Positions 49,637 to 59,281 of a stretch of 64,000 nt of DNA are shown piece by piece; positions within the stretch are counted from its first letter, which is position 1; each line of letters opens with the position of its first letter. Source of the stretch: Sva-07 sp963716235 (GTDB lineage: Bacteria > Actinomycetota > Acidimicrobiia > Acidimicrobiales > Ilumatobacteraceae); contig CAVQTE010000014.1 in NCBI GenBank assembly GCA_963716235.1, positions 62,001 to 126,000 on the forward strand, given 5' to 3'. The position numbers were made by a program, and so were the translations under genes. The notes under the pieces were generated by a model. It saw only the letters and a program-made list of their open reading frames with translations, was not told where the DNA came from and made no database searches.

Positions 49637-51251
49637 CCACTGCTGCCTGCTCGCGTGCCCACCGGTAGTCGGCCTTCCCGTTCGGCGCGCGGTACACCTC
49701 GTCGACGAACACGACCCGGCGCGGTGCCTTGTAGTCGGCGATCGACTCCTTGACGGTCGCGATGATGTCGTCGGCCGAGGTCGGTTCCGTCACCGAACAC
49801 ACGAGCACCACGGTCTCGCCGAACCGATCGTGGGGTACCCCGACGACGTTCGCGTCGATCACAGAGGGGTGCTTGCGTGCCGCGACCTCGACCTCTTCGG
49901 GATAGATCTTCTCCCCGCCCGAGTTGATGCAGACAGAGCCCCGGCCGAGGAGCGTGACGGTGCCGTCCTCGGCGATCGTCGCGAAGTCGCCCGGCACCGT
50001 GTACCTGACGCCGTCGACGACCCGGAACGTCTGCGCCGTCTTCTCCTCGTCGTTCCAGTAGCCCGTCGGCATCGGCCCGGCAGCCGCGAGCATCCCCGGC
50101 TCGGCGCTCCCCCGCGGCAGCACCTGCCCGCTGAGCGGGTCGATCGTGACGACGTTCGGCGGCGCCGTGAAGATCGCCGTCTCCGGAGGGTCCTGGCCCG
50201 GCACCGTCATCGACATGGCGTACGGCCCGCCCTCCGAGGCACCGATCATGTCGAGGATCACGGCGTTCGGCAGTCGGCGCTGGAACGCCCTTTTCTGTTC
50301 CGCCGACAGCGTCGCTCCGGTGGAGACGATGCGCGTGACCGAGGTCAGCTCCGGCAGCGCGCCGTCACGCTCCGCGGCGTCGAGGGCATCGTTCATGGGC
50401 CGGGCGAACGCGTCGCCCACGAGCGAGATCTGCGTGACCCGATGGCGCTGCACGAGATCCCACAACTCCGTCGCGTCGAACGACCGGCCACCGAGCAACA
50501 CGACCGATCCACCCATCACGAAGGCCCCGATCGCGAGGAACAGCGCCGTGCCGTGCATCAGAGGCGGCGCGCAGAGCATGACCGGGCTGCGACCCTCGGC
50601 CTGCAGTTCCGCGGCGACCCGCCCGACGTCGGCCGGGGTGGTCGGCACCTCGATACCCGCCGATGCGTACGCGGTGAACGCCAGGGCGCCGAACAGGTCG
50701 ACGTGTCGCCACACGACGCCCTTGGGGTTGCCGGTGGTGCCCCCGGTGTAGAGCATGAGGGCGTCATCACCCGAGCGGTCGATCCGAGGCGCGGGCTCCG
50801 CCGCCGAGACCACCTCGTGGTACCACTCTGCGCCACTCACGAGCGGCGAGCCGTCATCGACCTGGAGCAGGATCCGCACGGTCGGCATCGACGCGGCCGC
50901 CGCGGCCACGCGGTCGCCGAGCGAGCCGTGGAAGATCAGCACCTCGGCACCGGCGTTGTCACAGATGTAGGCGATCTCCGGTGCCTTGTAGCGATAGTTC
51001 ACGTTCACCGGCGTGGCGCGCAGTTTGAACGCGGCGTACGTCGTTTCCAGGTACTCCGGACAGTTGAACATCAGCTGGGCGATCCGTGTGCCCTCGACGA
51101 TGCCGCGCGCGCCGAGCGCCGATGCCATCCGGGCCGCTCGTTCATCCAGTTGTCGCCAGGTCAGCGTCTGCTCGCCGACGACCACGGCGACCTGGTCGGG
51201 TTGGGCATCGGCGAATGCCTCCCACAGCGTCGCCCAGTTCTCGCTCAGCAT
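49629..51251 (-). CDS. Acyl-CoA synthetase (AMP-forming)
   Basis: This 540-residue adenylate-forming enzyme has the P-loop-like motif LMLYTGGTTGNPKGVVW at residues 166-181, the GYWNDEEKT and GDFATIAEDGTVTLLGRG motifs, and the catalytic Lys526 in PNGKADY. It activates a carboxylate to its CoA thioester, resembling FadD-type enzymes of steroid or fatty-acid catabolism. It converges on the VOC gene with an eight-base overlap of the 3' ends. It lies downstream of the split-barrel gene on the same strand. Confidence 0.94.
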   Translation of the reverse strand: MLSENWATLWEAFADAQPDQVAVVVGEQTLTWRQLDERAARMASALGARGIVEGTRIAQLMFNCPEYLETTYAAFKLRATPVNVNYRYKAPEIAYICDNAGAEVLIFHGSLGDRVAAAAASMPTVRILLQVDDGSPLVSGAEWYHEVVSAAEPAPRIDRSGDDALMLYTGGTTGNPKGVVWRHVDLFGALAFTAYASAGIEVPTTPADVGRVAAELQAEGRSPVMLCAPPLMHGTALFLAIGAFVMGGSVVLLGGRSFDATELWDLVQRHRVTQISLVGDAFARPMNDALDAAERDGALPELTSVTRIVSTGATLSAEQKRAFQRRLPNAVILDMIGASEGGPYAMSMTVPGQDPPETAIFTAPPNVVTIDPLSGQVLPRGSAEPGMLAAAGPMPTGYWNDEEKTAQTFRVVDGVRYTVPGDFATIAEDGTVTLLGRGSVCINSGGEKIYPEEVEVAARKHPSVIDANVVGVPHDRFGETVVLVCSVTEPTSADDIIATVKESIADYKAPRRVVFVDEVYRAPNGKADYRWAREQAAVVS

Positions 51252-51284
51252 GATTCCCCCATGTTCGGTCGTGTCGGCTGGATG

Positions 51285-51704
51285 TCAGAGTAGTTGGCGG
51301 CGTCCGGTCACGAACGAGGGGGTCAGCTCGAAGCTCGCCCATCGACGCCCTGCTGCGAGCGCCCCCTCGATCTTGGCCAGGAAGTCGGCGGCCCCCTCGC
51401 CGAGATAGTGGCGGGCGGCGGCGCCGATGTCGGCGTCGAGGTCGAACTCGACTTCGGTGACCGGACCCTCGAGTGTCACGTAACGAGCCAGCGGAAGTGG
51501 CTGCTCGTGGACGCAGAGACTCGCCCGCCCGGTCGCGCGCAGTGCCCTCGTCTTCGCCGACGTGGTCGGGCTCTGGAAGCGGGCGACGCCGTCGACCCAC
51601 CGGAACCAGATCGGCGTGCCCATCGCCCGGCCTGAGGGCAGGACCACGCTGAGCACGGCATCCAGTGGTCGTGCCAGCATCGAGTCGATCTCGTCGGAGT
51701 CCAT
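51285..51704 (-). CDS. Pyridoxamine-5'-phosphate-oxidase-fold protein
   Basis: This 139-residue protein has the split-barrel pattern: PLDAVLSVVLPSGRAMGTPIWFRW, FQSPTTSAKTRALRATGRASLCV and YVTLEGPVTEVEFD. Actinobacterial homologues use F420 or FMN. Its start codon is only five bases from the divergent start of the deazaflavin-dependent nitroreductase-like gene. The downstream acyl-CoA synthetase follows after 33 bases. Confidence 0.87.
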   Translation of the reverse strand: MDSDEIDSMLARPLDAVLSVVLPSGRAMGTPIWFRWVDGVARFQSPTTSAKTRALRATGRASLCVHEQPLPLARYVTLEGPVTEVEFDLDADIGAAARHYLGEGAADFLAKIEGALAAGRRWASFELTPSFVTGRRQLL

Positions 51705-51709
51705 CCGAC

Positions 51710-52156
51710 ATGTTGGCCGACACCAGCGCCTACGATCGCCTCGTGCGCGACTGGGGCCAGCTCAACGCTGACGTGATCGCCGAGTTCCGCGCCCACGGCG
51801 GAGCCGTCGCACGCTTCGGCGGACTGCCCGTTGTGATCATCCACACGATCGGGGCACGGACGGGCACCGTCCGCGAGATCCCACTGATCCCGGTGTTCCT
51901 CGACGATCGAATGCTGCTGTTCGGCACCGCTGGCGGCGCTCCCGAGCATCCCGCCTGGTACTTCAACCTGTGCGCTCACCCGCGCGTCACGGTGGAGTAC
52001 GGCTCCGAGACGTTCACAGCCGACGTGGTGCTCCTGCCCGACGCCGACGCCGCAGGTCTCGTCGAGCGCCAGGCCGAGTCGACGCCGCAGCTCGCCGACT
52101 ACGTGGCCAACGCCGCGCCGCGCGTGATCCCCGTGTTCGCGATCAACCGCCTCTGA
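51710..52156 (+). CDS. DDN-type deazaflavin (F420)-dependent nitroreductase-family protein
   Basis: This 148-residue protein has the DUF385/Ddn core: VVIIHTIGARTGTVREIPLIPV, DDRMLLFGTAGGAPEHPAWYFNLCAHPRVTVEYG and a C-terminal VIPVFAI. Ddn proteins use reduced F420 to reduce nitro compounds or quinones and are often membrane-associated. The Met at 51710 is only five bases from the start of the divergent gene; no Shine-Dalgarno is seen. The 3' end is followed by a GATGAGC-type hairpin repeat. Confidence 0.9.
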   Translation: MLADTSAYDRLVRDWGQLNADVIAEFRAHGGAVARFGGLPVVIIHTIGARTGTVREIPLIPVFLDDRMLLFGTAGGAPEHPAWYFNLCAHPRVTVEYGSETFTADVVLLPDADAAGLVERQAESTPQLADYVANAAPRVIPVFAINRL

Positions 52157-52165
52157 ACCCCCAGC

Positions 52166-52204
52166 GATGAGCGAAAAGCCGGGATGCGGGCCGCTCGCTC
52201 ATCG
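52166..52204. repeat. 39-bp GATGAGC-type hairpin repeat, copy C
   Basis: With the preceding C the ends are perfectly paired CGATGAGCGA and TCGCTCATCG (10 bp). Like copies A and B at 35.1-35.2 kb, it sits between convergent genes, here the Ddn-type gene and the PEP-mobile-domain gene. It may be a bidirectional terminator belonging to a dispersed repeat family. Confidence 0.8.
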
Positions 52205-52227
52205 GTCGACTTCTCGCGCCCGCGAGT

Positions 52228-54006
52228 TCAGGGTACGGAGATGATCGTGACCGTTCCGGTGGAGCCGTCGATCTCGATGGTCGCGCCATCGGGGATCCGC
52301 TCGGTGGCGTCGATCACCGACACCGCACACGGCAACCCCAGCTCGCGACACATGATCGCGGCGTGACTCCCGACGGCGCCGACGTTCACGACGACGCCTT
52401 CGGCGGAGAGGAACAGCGGCACCCACGACGGGTCGGTGGTCGGCGCCACCATGATGTCGCCGGGTCCGATCGCGCCCGCGTCGGACGGGTCGAGCACGAT
52501 GCGGGCGATCCCGGTCACCACACCGGGTGAACCCATCGCCCCCTGCAGCACGTCACCGGGCGACGCCACCGCCGCACCGTGCCCGCCTCGCACCGGCCAG
52601 CTGGAGATCGGCGGGACACCGTCTTCGAGCTTGACGATGTAGGGCGGCTCCACCGTCTGCAAGTAGTGGAACGCGACGTCGCGATCGCGAATGATCGCCG
52701 ACATCGACGCCGGATCGGTGAGGAACCCGTCGACCTCGTCGTCGAGGAGCATGAAGATCTGCTGCGGATCGTCGATGACGCCGTCGGCGACCATCCGCCG
52801 GCCGAGCTCCCACAGCGCCAGCTTGGCTTCGTGGATCAACCGGATGCAGGCGTTCTTGCCCATTTCGCGCATGCTGGCGAAGAACGCCGCCGAGTTGATC
52901 CCCGCTGCGAGCGTGCCGTGCGCCTCGGCATCACCTTCGAGCAATCCCAGGATCTCGGCGGTGAGCGCCTCACGCTCGGCCGCGCCGCGTGCCTGCGCCT
53001 CGACCGGGGACTTGCTGTCGTCCTGGAAGCGCATCCGCTCGAGCATCCCCAGCGGCATCGATGGCCGTGTGGTCCACGAGTGGGCCCGCAGATCCCACTC
53101 ATTCGGGCCCCGGTGGCCGTGCGTGGCAATGAGGTCGTCCCACTGCGCGAGGAACGTCGCAGCCGCCGGGTCGTCCAGGCCGGCGATGCGCTCGAGGAGA
53201 CCGTCGATGCCGTCGTCCGAAGCGGCGTCGTCGAATGCCGCAGTCAGCGCGGGCGAGTTCCTCACGGTGCGCGACATCGCCCACATCTGATTCGGGGCGT
53301 CAGCGGATTCGATGCTGCCGACCGCGGTCAGCAGTTTCACAGCGTCGCCCTCTCGACCGATCGCCGCACAGATCGCCTGCACGGCGCCGGGGCCGAGTGA
53401 TGCGGCCAGCACCGACTGGCAGTACTCGGTCCAGGCAGCCTCGAGTTCAGGGCCGGCCAGTTGACGAGCTCGGGCCACGAGCGCCTCGTTCGACAGCGAC
53501 GCGAGCTCGGGGCGGTTCGTGACGTACGCCATGGCGGTCGCCGACGCCTGCTCCTGGGCGGGATAGCTCGACGCGCTCATCGCCCAGCCCATGGTTTCGG
53601 CGAGTTTGAGGCTCTGCGTCTCGTCCTCGTCGTCGGGATGTGGCGTGTACTTCGGGACACCGGGATGGTCACCGAAGTAGGCCATGTCGATGGCTTCCGG
53701 ACTGGCACCAGGCATGCGGACGCCCATGATGCGGGGCAACGACAGCTGGTTGTAGAAGTAGCCGCCCCAGTTGCCGAACACCTCGGGCGGGTCGACCGCG
53801 AACTCGTCGCGTCGCACCACTCCGAAACGGACGAAGCCCTCGGCCACCCCCGGGATGCAACCCTTCGCCCACCCGAGACTCCAGCCGAGCGGACTGAAGG
53901 GCTCCGGGCCGACCTCGTCGGCGTTCGCCCGCGTGTAGTAGGGGAATCGTGTACTGATCGCCGTATCGGTGATCCAGGTCTCCATCTCGGTTGGCGATCC
54001 GCCCAT
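52228..54006 (-). CDS. PEP-utilising mobile-domain protein without ATP-grasp domain
   Basis: This 592-residue protein ends with the phosphohistidine mobile domain: GVVTGIARIVLDPSDA, GDIMVAPTTDPSW, VNVGAVGSHAAIMCRELGLPCAV with the catalytic His in GSHAAI. The N-terminal 500 residues are helical and resemble the substrate-binding middle of rifampicin-phosphotransferase-type enzymes (GHRGPNEWDLRAHSW). The ATP-binding domain found at the front of PEP synthase and rifampicin phosphotransferase is absent. It therefore needs a partner to phosphorylate its His, or has another role. GGGGAAC precedes the ATG. It is divergent from the split-barrel gene, 48 bases away. Confidence 0.85.
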   Translation of the reverse strand: MGGSPTEMETWITDTAISTRFPYYTRANADEVGPEPFSPLGWSLGWAKGCIPGVAEGFVRFGVVRRDEFAVDPPEVFGNWGGYFYNQLSLPRIMGVRMPGASPEAIDMAYFGDHPGVPKYTPHPDDEDETQSLKLAETMGWAMSASSYPAQEQASATAMAYVTNRPELASLSNEALVARARQLAGPELEAAWTEYCQSVLAASLGPGAVQAICAAIGREGDAVKLLTAVGSIESADAPNQMWAMSRTVRNSPALTAAFDDAASDDGIDGLLERIAGLDDPAAATFLAQWDDLIATHGHRGPNEWDLRAHSWTTRPSMPLGMLERMRFQDDSKSPVEAQARGAAEREALTAEILGLLEGDAEAHGTLAAGINSAAFFASMREMGKNACIRLIHEAKLALWELGRRMVADGVIDDPQQIFMLLDDEVDGFLTDPASMSAIIRDRDVAFHYLQTVEPPYIVKLEDGVPPISSWPVRGGHGAAVASPGDVLQGAMGSPGVVTGIARIVLDPSDAGAIGPGDIMVAPTTDPSWVPLFLSAEGVVVNVGAVGSHAAIMCRELGLPCAVSVIDATERIPDGATIEIDGSTGTVTIISVP

Positions 54007-54054
54007 GGTTGTTCCCCTTCGTCGCTCGTGTATCCCAGCGGCGAAACTTACCCC

Positions 54055-54621
54055 GTGACCCAACCCGAGCACCGATCCCAGGTCGACAGCAGCGGCGACG
54101 ACTACACCGACAGCTACGAGGACGTCTCGATGTTCACGCTGTCGGGCGACCGGGAGCAGACGTTGCTCGACAAGCAGACCGAGTGCACGTTCATGTGGAC
54201 CACCAAGGCCGGTGACCCCGTCGGCGTCATCATGAACTTCGTGTTCCACGACGGCGCCTTCTGGCTCACGTGTACGCGTCGCCGCAAGCGCGTGCCCGCC
54301 ATCGAGGCGCGCCCGCGGGTTGCGGTCGCCATCACGAGCCGCGGGACCGACATCGGGATCAGCCAGGCGGTCACCTACAAGGGCACTGCCGTGGTGCTCG
54401 ACGATCCAGCGACCCTCGCATGGTTCTACCCCGTGCTCGCCGCCAAGGTCCGACCCGGCAACGAAACAGCGCAGGCGGCCTTCGCCGCTCATCTCGACAG
54501 CCCTGGTCGCGTCGTGATCCGCATCGAGCCCGACGGTCGCATCGGGTTCGACTCCGAAGCGATGTTCGCGAACTCACCCGCCGGCGCCACCACGACGCTC
54601 GCTCCAGGTAGCAGGGTCTGA
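54055..54621 (+). CDS. Pyridoxamine-5'-phosphate-oxidase-fold protein
   Basis: This 188-residue split-barrel protein has TECTFMWTTKAGDPVGVIMNFVF, FWLTCTRRRKRVPAIEARPRVAVAITS and YKGTAVVLDDPATLAWFYPVLAAK. It is a paralogue of the protein at 30118-30639, with the same order of motifs. It may be an F420- or FMN-dependent reductase. The GTG start at 54055 fits the family length; there is no clear Shine-Dalgarno. It is followed ten bases later by a Rieske oxygenase gene. Confidence 0.88.
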   Translation: MTQPEHRSQVDSSGDDYTDSYEDVSMFTLSGDREQTLLDKQTECTFMWTTKAGDPVGVIMNFVFHDGAFWLTCTRRRKRVPAIEARPRVAVAITSRGTDIGISQAVTYKGTAVVLDDPATLAWFYPVLAAKVRPGNETAQAAFAAHLDSPGRVVIRIEPDGRIGFDSEAMFANSPAGATTTLAPGSRV

Positions 54622-54631
54622 CGCAAGCGCC

Positions 54632-55900
54632 ATGGATGCACGACTGATCGAGCGGATCAAGGCGGACATGCGCTACGAGTTCGCGCGGACCGCCCCGCCC
54701 GAGGGCTTTCCCGCCTTCCACGACATCCCCACCGACCGCCACACGAGTGACCTGTTCTGGGAACTCGAACAGGAGCACCTCTGGCCCAACACCTGGGTCA
54801 TTGCCGGGCGGGTCGAGGACATCCCGAATCCCGGCGACTACTTCACGTTCTCCGACCTCGGCGTCCCTCTCCTGATCGTTCGAGGGACCGACTCGGAGAT
54901 CCGCTGCTTCTACAACACCTGCCAACATCGCGGCGCCCCGGTCGTTCGAGAAGCACACGGCTCGTCGCGCCGGCTGCGCTGCCAGTACCACTCGTGGACC
55001 TACGAGGTCGACGGCGGGACGCTCGTGTCCGTGCCCGACGAACGCGACTTCGTCGACCTCGACTGGGAGCAGCGCTGCCTCCCCCGCGCGAGCTGCGACA
55101 CATTCGCCGGCTTCGTCTTCGTCAATCGGAACCTCGCGGCGCAGCCGTTGCGCGAATGGATCGGGTCCGCTGCCGCGATGTTCGAACCCTTCCAGGGCGA
55201 GACCCTGCGTGAGGTGTACCGGGAGTCACGGATCATCCCGTGCAACTGGAAGGTGACGGCCGAGGCGTTCCTCGAGGTGTACCACTTCCGCCACATCCAT
55301 TCCCACGACGGCGTCAGCGTGCTCGACAACCGGGGCGCAGCCATGGGTCTGTACCCCAACGGCCACAGCCGCATGATCACGCCCTACTCGCGCCAGAACA
55401 TCGAGCGCGTCGGCATGACCGACTGGGACGACTGGAAGCAACTCGACCAGGGTGCGTTCCGCCGGATCGACACGGTGCCGGCGATGGTCGACTGTACGAG
55501 TACCGCAGTGAGCCTCTTCCCCAACGCGATCATCCCGCTCGGCGCGATCGGGTTCCCGATCAACCTGTTCTGGCCGGTCGACCGGCACACGACGCGACTC
55601 GACTGGATCTACTACGCCCCTCCCGTCGAGGGCACCGATCGGTTCACTCCCGACGAGCTCCCCGAGCACTGGACCAAGCGACGGCTGGTGTACAACCAGA
55701 TCATGGCCGAGGACGAGATGAACATGGCCCCGATGCAGGCGTCGATGGAATCACCGGCACTCTCGGGTATCCCCATCAACTACCAGGAACGTCGGATCTG
55801 GCACCTCCACGAGGAGATCGACCGGGTCATCGGCGCCGAACGCATCCCGCCCGAACTCAGGCTGCAACAGGTACTGGGTCCGTACGTGGAGCAGCAGTAG
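54632..55900 (+). CDS. Rieske-type aromatic-ring-hydroxylating oxygenase, alpha subunit
   Basis: This 422-residue protein has an intact Rieske centre (Cys97-x-His99, Cys117-x2-His120) and the mononuclear iron site EVYHFRHIHSH with His218 and His223. It would hydroxylate or demethylate a hydrophobic substrate using external electrons. It is probably co-transcribed with the split-barrel protein just upstream, which might contribute electron transfer or product reduction. Its 3' end overlaps the convergent permease gene by 44 bases. Confidence 0.94.
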   Translation: MDARLIERIKADMRYEFARTAPPEGFPAFHDIPTDRHTSDLFWELEQEHLWPNTWVIAGRVEDIPNPGDYFTFSDLGVPLLIVRGTDSEIRCFYNTCQHRGAPVVREAHGSSRRLRCQYHSWTYEVDGGTLVSVPDERDFVDLDWEQRCLPRASCDTFAGFVFVNRNLAAQPLREWIGSAAAMFEPFQGETLREVYRESRIIPCNWKVTAEAFLEVYHFRHIHSHDGVSVLDNRGAAMGLYPNGHSRMITPYSRQNIERVGMTDWDDWKQLDQGAFRRIDTVPAMVDCTSTAVSLFPNAIIPLGAIGFPINLFWPVDRHTTRLDWIYYAPPVEGTDRFTPDELPEHWTKRRLVYNQIMAEDEMNMAPMQASMESPALSGIPINYQERRIWHLHEEIDRVIGAERIPPELRLQQVLGPYVEQQ

Positions 55901-57846
55901 CGGCCCGACGAGCCGCGACCTGCGAGCGTATCCCACCGGCGATGCCCTCCGGATTGAGGATCGCCGTGAGGATCAGGAACAGGCCACCGATGAACACCTC
56001 CCATTGGCCGAACGTGTCCGTGACCGTGCCGAGGAGGTAGAACGACACCCCAGAGGCGGCGGTGATGCCCGAGGTGACCGCGCCACTCACGCAGGTGATC
56101 CCCCCGAGATAGGCCACGGCCAGGGCGGTGAGCGATGCCACCGCCCCGAACGACGCATCGGACACGCTGCCGAACCGGTAGGCGATCATGCAGCCGCCGA
56201 CGCCGGCGATGAACGCCGATGCGGCGAACACCTCCAGCTTCACCCTGGCGATGTTGACCCCACTGGCGTTGGCGGCTCGCTCGTTCGATCGGGTCGCCAA
56301 CATCCGGCGTCCCGATGCGCTCTTGCGGATGTTGGCCACGGCAATCGCCAGCACGAGCGCGACGGCGACGAGCAAGATGCCGAACACCGGACGGGAGGAG
56401 TTGCTGCCGAGAATCAGGCCGAGGTCCCAGTTCCCCAACTTCGGGTTGGGAATCTTGGCGCCTCCCGTCGACGCGTCACCGACGAACTTGGGATCCTTGA
56501 AGATGAACTCGGCGATCGCGACCGCGCCTGCAAGCGTGATGATCGCGAGATTCGTCCCTCGGACGCGCAGCGCCGGAACGCCGACGATGATGCCGAAGAC
56601 CATCGCCACCAGGGACGCGACAATGGGCGCGATGGGGAACGGAATGTCCCACTGCATCGCCAACTTCGACAGCGAGAACCCGGCGACACCAGCGAAGGCC
56701 ATCTGTGCGAGCGACGGTTGACCGCCGAAGCCCGCCAGCAGGACGAGCGACAAGGCGAGCACCGTGAAGACGGTCGTGGTCATGATCGCGCCACGCCACA
56801 GGGGCCCCAGGACGAGAAGGCCGACGACGGCCGCTACCACGGGGATCAGCACCGCCAGCGGCGTGACCTTCGCCGGGGGGATCGCCGGCATCTTGAACTC
56901 CGCGACCGACCCTCGATCCGGGAGCCGCTCGCCGAGGAACACCATCGCCACGATGATCACGATGAACGGCAACCCTTCGCGGGCACCGTACTGCGGGAAC
57001 CAGCTGAAGTCGATCTGCATCTTGGTGAAGCTCGACTGCACGAGGCCGATCGCGAGACCCGTGAGCACCGTCGGCCACACCTTCGTGAACGCCCCGATGA
57101 GCGCGGCGCCGAGTGCCGGTATGAGGTACCCGAACGTGAACACACCCGACGACAGCTGGATCATCGGTGACGCAAGGATCACGACGACCGCGCCGATGAG
57201 CGAGGCCAACACGAAGCTCGACTGCGCCAGCAACTGCGGCGAGTAGCCGAGCAGGATCGCGCCCTTCTCGTTCCCTGCCGCCGCTTTCGTGGCGAGGCCG
57301 AGCCTCGTGTACCGCGACGAGATCCACACCGCTGCCGCGATCAGCAACACGATGAACACGAGCCAGAGCCCGTCGCGGGGCACCGTCACGTCCTCCATGA
57401 TCGTGACCGGCTCCCGCGGGAGGATCGCGTCGACCCGCAGATCGGAGTTGTCCTCGAACCGCTGCTCGATCAACGCCGTGAACACGATGACGAGCCCGAT
57501 GCTGGCCACGACCTTGGCCAGCGCCGGTGCCCGATACAACGGCCGGAACACCAGCGTGTAGACGAGCAGACCCCATCAGGGCTGCCGTCAGCAACGCCAG
57601 CCCGAAGGCCCACCAGATCCCGACATCGTCACCGAAGTGATACCGGTCCGGAAGGCCCGGTATCGGGAACGGGTAGGCCCCCTGGCGGAGTTCGGCATAG
57701 ACGTACGCCGACCACGTGGCCATTGCCCCGTAGCCGAAGTTCACGAGACCGGACCCCTGATAGGTCACCACGAGACCGAGGCCGAACGCCGCGATGATGG
57801 CGGCGGCCCCGGTTCCGAGGAGGATGAAGAACAGATAGTCAGTCAT
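55857..57846 (-). pseudogene. Fused LivH-LivM permease, one-base frameshift
   Basis: The ATG at 57846 opens a LivH-like N-terminus (GLVNFGYGAMATW, GIWWAFGLALLTAALMG). The frame then changes at the run of four C (plus strand) at 57571-57574, and the rest continues in another frame (VYTLVFRPLYRAP, ATKAAAGNEKGAILLGYSP, then LivM-like GFGGQPSLAQMAFAGVAGF, RSNERAANASGVN, ITCVSGAVTSGI). One G too many on the coding strand explains it; corrected, the protein has about 660 residues. It lacks the extra C-terminal segments of the other LivHM in the window. No ATPase genes follow, so it may share LivG and LivF with the first importer, if functional. Confidence 0.85.
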
Positions 57847-59220
57847 CGAGGCGCCGCGTGGACGGCGTCACAGCGAAGTCGAGGGTGTCGAGTGCCTCAT
57901 AGCCCGGGACGGTCTCGACGGTGCCATCGCCGACATACTCGCCGACCGGGAAACTGAAGCTGCAGACGTTCGGGATGCTCGGCGCGCTGCCGCAGGCCAA
58001 CGGGAACTCGTTCGGCCACGTGACAAACTCAGTCGACGTGCCGAGGCGCTCGTAGAGCGAGGCGCCGGTGACGTCCTCTCCTTCGTCGGCCATCGTGTTG
58101 GCGATCTGCGCCAGTGCGAACAAGTTCTGCGTGCCACAGGATGCCGAGCCCGAGCTCTGCGGGCTCTTCCGCGCCGGCCAGCTCCACGATCGCATCGGTG
58201 TCAGCACGCTCCGGCGTGCCCGTCTCCTCGGTCTGGCCCCCGATGAAGTACCAACCGAATGCGTCGTCGCCGACCTGGCTGATCACCTCGTCTGCTGCGC
58301 AGATGTTGGTCGTGATCACCGGCGTCTCGATCCCGAGGGATGCTCGTCCCCGCATCGTCCCGATACAGCCGGCGTCCGCGTACAGCGAGAACAGCACGTC
58401 GGGATCGTCGGCCGTGGCCTGGCTCATCAAACCCTGGTACCCGGCGTCGGTCTCGTTGTCGCCACCCTTCACGGAGGTGTACGTGATGCCGACCTTGTCG
58501 AGAGCCGCCTTGAGGGCGGCTTCGGTGCCGTTGGCACCGACGTTGTCCGCGCTGATGATGCCGGCGGTCTTCGCGTCGAACTCCTCGACGGCGAACTTGG
58601 CCATCGCCGCCACCGTGGTCGTGTTGCCGCCAGTGAGGTACAGGGCGTTCGCCGCGTAGTCAGGGGGAAGGATCGGCAGCACGCCGATCACCGGGATGCT
58701 CGACGCCGTGAAGGTGTCGAAGCCTGCGAACAGATCGAGACCGAGATAGACCAGTTCGACCCCCTTGCCGGCCAACTCCTGGGCACACGCCTGCGAGGTC
58801 TCGGGCGTGCCGCCCCCCTCGCAGATCTCCAGTTCGATCGGTCGACCGCCAAGGCCACCGTGTTCATTGAGGTAGTCCACCGTTCGCCTGCGTCGCCGTC
58901 GCGATCTCGGGGAAGTCGAGCCCCGGGACTCCCACCGTGTTGACCATGCCGACGACGATCTCGTCGCCATCCGGCGGCGGCAACGCACTGAAACCCTCGC
59001 CGCCTTCGGGAGCCTCCGTGTCCGTCGGCTCGGTGTCTGCAGGTTCCGTGTCGGCCGGCTCGGTGTCGGCGGGTGCGGTCGTCTCTTCGACCTCCGCCTC
59101 GGTGACCGCCGGTGCAGCGGAGTCATCGGACGACGAGTCCGAGTCGCTTCCACACGATGCCGCCACGAGTGCAAGGACCGTCAAGCCCGCGATCGCGCGT
59201 GCGTGATGCTTCCGATTCAT
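57839..59220 (-). pseudogene. Branched-chain-type substrate-binding lipoprotein, two frameshifts
   Basis: The ATG at 59220, with GAGGGGGAAC in front, opens a lipoprotein signal with the lipobox LVAASC and a linker containing repeated ADTEP units. The mature domain begins DEIVVGMVNTVG and breaks near 58880, where one extra A shifts the frame; the middle (VDYLNEHGGLGGRPIEL, FTASSIPVIGVL) is in a second frame. A further break between about 58150 and 58190 moves the C-terminus (GTQNLFALAQIANTMADEG) to a third frame. Its end overlaps the permease start by eight bases. The family is clear. It is either decayed or carries two sequence errors. Confidence 0.85.
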
Positions 59221-59281
59221 GGTGTTCCCCCTCATTTGTTGTTCCCCTGGATTGTGTTCGATTGTTGTCTTCGACGAGTGA

